Assembly: GCF_003675325.1 (NCBI RefSeq)
Contig: NZ_CP033073.1
Location: 5,394,001 to 5,458,000, forward strand
Direction: 5' to 3'
DNA: 64,000 nucleotides
Source: Streptomyces dangxiongensis
Lineage (GTDB): Bacteria; Actinomycetota; Actinomycetes; Streptomycetales; Streptomycetaceae
The notes under the pieces are model-generated. The model saw only the letters and a list, made by a program, of their open reading frames with translations, was not told the DNA's origin and made no database searches. The translations under genes were made by a program, and so were the position numbers. This document shows, one piece after another, positions 61,652 to 64,000 of this stretch; position 1 is the first letter of the stretch; each line of letters begins with the position of its first letter.

Positions 61652-62761
61652 CTACTTGAGCTGGGCGGCCGTGTAGTAGCCGCCCTTGACGAGCACGTCC
61701 TCGTAGTTGGTCTTGTCGACACTGACCGGCTGGAGCAGGTAGGCGGGGACGACCTTGCTGCCGTTGTCGTAGGACTTGACGTCGTTGACCTGCGGCTTCT
61801 TGCCCTTCAGGGCGTCGTCGACCATCGTGGAGGCCACCTCGGCGAGCTTGCGGAGGTCCTTGTAGACGGTCTGCGTCTGCTGCCCGCCGATGATCGACTT
61901 CACGGAGGCGAGTTCGGCGTCCTGGCCGGTGATCACCGGCAGCGGCTTGCTCCCGGAGCCGTAGCCGTCCGACTTCAGCGCGGACAGGATGCCGATGGAG
62001 ATGCCGTCGTAGGGCGAGAGGACCGCGTCGACCCGCTCGCTCTTGTACGAGGAGGTGAGGATGTCGTCCATGCGCCGCTGGGCCGTGGCGCCGTCCCAGC
62101 GCAGGGTGACGACCTTGTTGAGCGCGGTCTGGCCGGACCGGACGACGAGCTGCTTCTTGTCCATGTACGGCTTCAGGACGCTCATCGCGCCGTTGAAGAA
62201 GTACCGGGTGTTGTTGTCGTCGTTGGAGCCGGCGAACAGCTCGATGTTGAACGGGCCCTTCTTGCCGCTGTCCAGGCCGAGCTTGTGCACGATGTACGAG
62301 CCCTGGAGCCTGCCGACCTTCTCGTTGTCGAAGGAGGCGTAGTAGTCGACGTTCTTGGTGCCGAGGATCAGCCGGTCGTAGGAGATGACCGGGATGTTCG
62401 CGTCCGCGGCCTGCTGGAGCACGCTGTTCAGGGACTTGTTGTCGATGGCCGCGACGATCAGGCCCTTGACGCCCTGTGTGATCAGGTTCTCTATCTCCGA
62501 GACCTGCTGCTCGGGGTCGTCCTCGCCGTAGACCAGCTTGGTCTTGTAACCCTTGGCCTCCAGATCCCTCACGACGTTCTTGCCGTCGGATATCCAGCGC
62601 TCGGAGGACTTGGTCGGCATCGCGATGCCGATGGTGGCGCCCTTGGCGTCGCCGGGCTTCTCCTTGCTGCCGCCCTCGCCGCTCTGCCCGCAGGCGGTCA
62701 GGGTCAGGGCGAGTGAGGCGGCCGCGGCTGTCGCGGCGAGTGCGGCTCTGCGGTTGCGCAT
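61652..62761 (-). CDS. Sugar-binding lipoprotein of the ABC importer (ChvE/XylF type)
   Basis: A 369-aa periplasmic-binding-type lipoprotein. Lipobox LTLTAC with lipidated Cys24 follows the signal MRNRRAALAATAAAASLALT. The type I fold shows IGIAMPTKSSERWISDGKNV, GLIVAAIDNKSLNSVLQQA, IPVISYDRLILGTKNVDYY and SPYDGISIGILSALKS, the xylose/arabinose/galactose-binding group. It captures a monosaccharide outside the membrane. It starts 4 nt before the end of the U32-like gene's region and precedes the ATPase, so all five genes form one operon. Confidence 0.94.
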   Translation of the reverse strand: MRNRRAALAATAAAASLALTLTACGQSGEGGSKEKPGDAKGATIGIAMPTKSSERWISDGKNVVRDLEAKGYKTKLVYGEDDPEQQVSEIENLITQGVKGLIVAAIDNKSLNSVLQQAADANIPVISYDRLILGTKNVDYYASFDNEKVGRLQGSYIVHKLGLDSGKKGPFNIELFAGSNDDNNTRYFFNGAMSVLKPYMDKKQLVVRSGQTALNKVVTLRWDGATAQRRMDDILTSSYKSERVDAVLSPYDGISIGILSALKSDGYGSGSKPLPVITGQDAELASVKSIIGGQQTQTVYKDLRKLAEVASTMVDDALKGKKPQVNDVKSYDNGSKVVPAYLLQPVSVDKTNYEDVLVKGGYYTAAQLK

Positions 62762-62765
62762 GGGA

Positions 62766-63767
62766 TCAGTCCTTGTCGATCTCGTCGTTGAGGGGAGCGG
62801 ATGCTTCGGCGGGGAAGCGGTGGAGCGGTCCGGGCAGCCGGGAGCCGAGCGGCGCCATGCCGTCGTCCGCGCCGTGCCGGGCGAGCAGGTCCAGGGCGAG
62901 CCGGCCGCGCCGCACCCGCTCCCGGGCGGTGTGCAGGGTCAGGTCCCTGAGGTGGGTGCCCCACGGGTAGATGCCGGGGGCCTTGGACAGGCCGAACTTC
63001 AGGTAGAGCGGTGCGCCGCGCCGGATCAGCTCGGCGACCTCGTACATCCGGATGTAGCCGCCGAGGTCGTCGGGGGCCTCGATGTACATGTCCATGGGAG
63101 CGCCGGACACCCGGCGGATCTCCGTGAGGTGATCCAGCGTCAGGTCGCTGGGCACGTTGACGGAGTCGGCGCCGAGCCGCTCGTAGACGGCGTACGAGGC
63201 CGGATTGACGGGACCGATGAGCGCCGACACCTTCAGGGTGGTGTCGGCCGGGATGATCCCGGCCTCGCGCGCCCGGTGCAGGGTCCACAGCACGCCCTCG
63301 TCGGCCACGAGCAGGCACTTGACGCCCAGTTCGGTGGCGCGGACGGCGTCCTCGACACAGCCGGCCACGGCGTCGTGGCCCCGGGCGCGCAGTCCGGCCC
63401 CCCGCGAGTCGGACCGCACCGAGCCGCCGATGTCCCAGGTGCCGCGCGGACCGGTGAACAGGCAGAGTTCGATGTCGCGTTCGGCGGTGGCGTCCACCAT
63501 CTCGGTGATCTCGGCGTCGGTGAGCATCCACACGCCGCTGCCCTGGCTGATCCGGTGGATCGGCACGTCGAGGCGCGAGGCCTCCTTCAGGATGACCGCC
63601 AGCGCTTCGGGCCCCTCGCACGAGGGGATCTCGGTGCGCCAGCGGCCACCGCCCGGGAAGGTGCGGGCGGAGGCGTCGGCGGGGTCGAGGGCGGGTGCCC
63701 CCAGGCCGAGTGCGGCGAGCACCTGCTCGCCGGGCCTGCGGACTGCCGGGGCGGAAGCGTCGGTCAC
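62766..63767 (-). CDS. U32/TIM-barrel-like protein, first gene of the sugar operon
   Basis: A 333-aa protein of uncertain role, recalled as a peptidase U32-like or conserved hypothetical family found with sugar importers. Distinct segments are FPGGGRWRTEIPSCEGPEAL, IHRISQGSGVWMLTDAEI, ELCLFTGPRGTWDIGGSV, GVKCLLVADEGVLWTLHRA and DSVNVPSDLTLDHL, suggesting a (beta/alpha)8 barrel. MDMYIEAPDDLGGYIRMYEV and YLKFGLSKAPGIYPWG are conserved-looking active-site candidates. It may act on the imported sugar or an acid derived from it. The GTG start at 63767 has AAGGA 6 nt upstream. A near-palindromic operator lies 14 nt upstream. Confidence 0.75.
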   Translation of the reverse strand: MTDASAPAVRRPGEQVLAALGLGAPALDPADASARTFPGGGRWRTEIPSCEGPEALAVILKEASRLDVPIHRISQGSGVWMLTDAEITEMVDATAERDIELCLFTGPRGTWDIGGSVRSDSRGAGLRARGHDAVAGCVEDAVRATELGVKCLLVADEGVLWTLHRAREAGIIPADTTLKVSALIGPVNPASYAVYERLGADSVNVPSDLTLDHLTEIRRVSGAPMDMYIEAPDDLGGYIRMYEVAELIRRGAPLYLKFGLSKAPGIYPWGTHLRDLTLHTARERVRRGRLALDLLARHGADDGMAPLGSRLPGPLHRFPAEASAPLNDEIDKD

Positions 63768-63780
63768 AAGCTGTCCTTCG

Positions 63781-63798
63781 TGTTCGGTATATCGGACA
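63781..63798. promoter_or_regulatory. Candidate IclR-type operator of the sugar operon
   Basis: TGTTCGGTATATCGGACA is an 18-bp palindrome with two mismatched pairs, immediately upstream of the operon's first gene. Its TGTTCG/ATATCGnACA form matches the site before the IclR gene at 45767-45783 and general IclR-family operators. Its closeness to the start suggests repression. Confidence 0.6.
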
Positions 63799-63899
63799 AA
63801 GTTCGCGGCTCTGGGTACGGCGAGGCACTGGTGGTACGCCGGCCGGGGCGCCGTCAGGTCACACCCCGGCCGGCGTACGGCTGGGTCCGGCAGGCGGCC

Positions 63900-64000
63900 C
63901 TAGGGGTGGAGCAGCACCTTGCCCACCGCCGGGTCGCCGGCCCCGACCAGCTCGATGGCCCGCGAGAACTCGGCCAGCGGCAGCTCGTGCGTGACCAGCG
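63900..64000 (-). CDS. Zinc-type alcohol/polyol dehydrogenase, C-terminal end (cut by window edge)
   Basis: The last 32 codons of a gene entering from the right. They read LVTHELPLAEFSRAIELVGA and then AGDPAVGKVLLHP followed by TAG. This H-x-(L/F)-PLxEf-AxE tail is typical of medium-chain Zn-dependent dehydrogenases (sorbitol or threonine dehydrogenase type). It precedes the sugar operon on the same strand with 132 nt between. It might oxidise the imported sugar or a derived polyol. Active-site residues are outside the window. Confidence 0.7.
   Translation of the reverse strand, partial: LVTHELPLAEFSRAIELVGAGDPAVGKVLLHP

Overview
The window is high-GC actinobacterial chromosome, almost certainly Streptomyces. 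Evidence is the strong G/C third-position bias, frequent GTG and TTG starts, -10 elements sitting 6 to 7 nt before start codons, no TTA leucine codons noticed, and a gene order I recall from the S. coelicolor SCO24xx core region (hrdA-type sigma factor, mbl, matB). It is ordinary core chromosome with several lineage-specific accessory blocks. I see no insertion sequence, prophage or CRISPR array.

Layout. 1-11.4 kb: assimilatory nitrate/nitrite block. It holds a nirB fragment running off the left edge, a FAD reductase and a NasA-type nitrate reductase. A sirohydrochlorin chelatase for siroheme also lies here. Between them are a class F sortase with a possible partner surface protein, a secreted M4 metalloprotease, a gamma-glutamylcyclotransferase-like protein, an arylamine N-acetyltransferase and a SanA-like protein. 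11.4-23.2 kb: dGTPase, a ferredoxin-reductase-like flavoprotein, dnaG, an hrdA-type sigma factor, a heterodimeric ABC exporter, an FGGY kinase and a YtxH-like protein. 23.3-23.8 kb: two identical tandem tRNA-Asn genes and a tRNA-Ile2(CAT). 24-30.5 kb: M20 amidohydrolase, an asparagine-synthetase pseudogene, a Ser/Thr kinase, a STAS antagonist with a MEDS/HATPase protein, and mbl.

30.7-37.3 kb: a compact minus-strand cassette of Trypco1-like protein, trypsin-like protease, MoxR AAA+ ATPase and a SAV_2336-type protein (vWA-like plus HAD-like). These parts characterise the vWA-MoxR-associated NTP-dependent conflict systems known from comparative genomics, and it is the most interesting block. 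Its largest gene is broken by three one-base indels at homopolymers. 37.5-44 kb: a 1220-aa secreted subtilase, then a carboxyltransferase plus matB pair for malonyl/methylmalonyl-CoA. 44-49.4 kb: ATP-grasp protein, a hypothetical protein, an IclR regulator with an SMP-30 lactonase, and an MAB_1171c/ImmA-IrrE pair. 49.5-55.8 kb: secreted GH35 beta-galactosidase, Rrf2 regulator, small secreted proteins, and a whiJ-like DUF397/XRE/HATPase triad. 55.8-64 kb: a frameshifted class I/II aminotransferase and a sugar-uptake operon (U32-like protein, lipoprotein, duplicated ATPase, permease, aldose epimerase), ending in a partial Zn-dehydrogenase.

How the parts fit. NasA, NirB, the FAD reductase and the chelatase together give nitrate to ammonium reduction, and GlnR-like boxes precede these loci. 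Secreted beta-galactosidase, aldose epimerase, sugar importer and lactonase suggest extracellular galactoside or aldose use. Similar near-palindromes before the IclR gene and before the sugar operon suggest one regulator may govern both.
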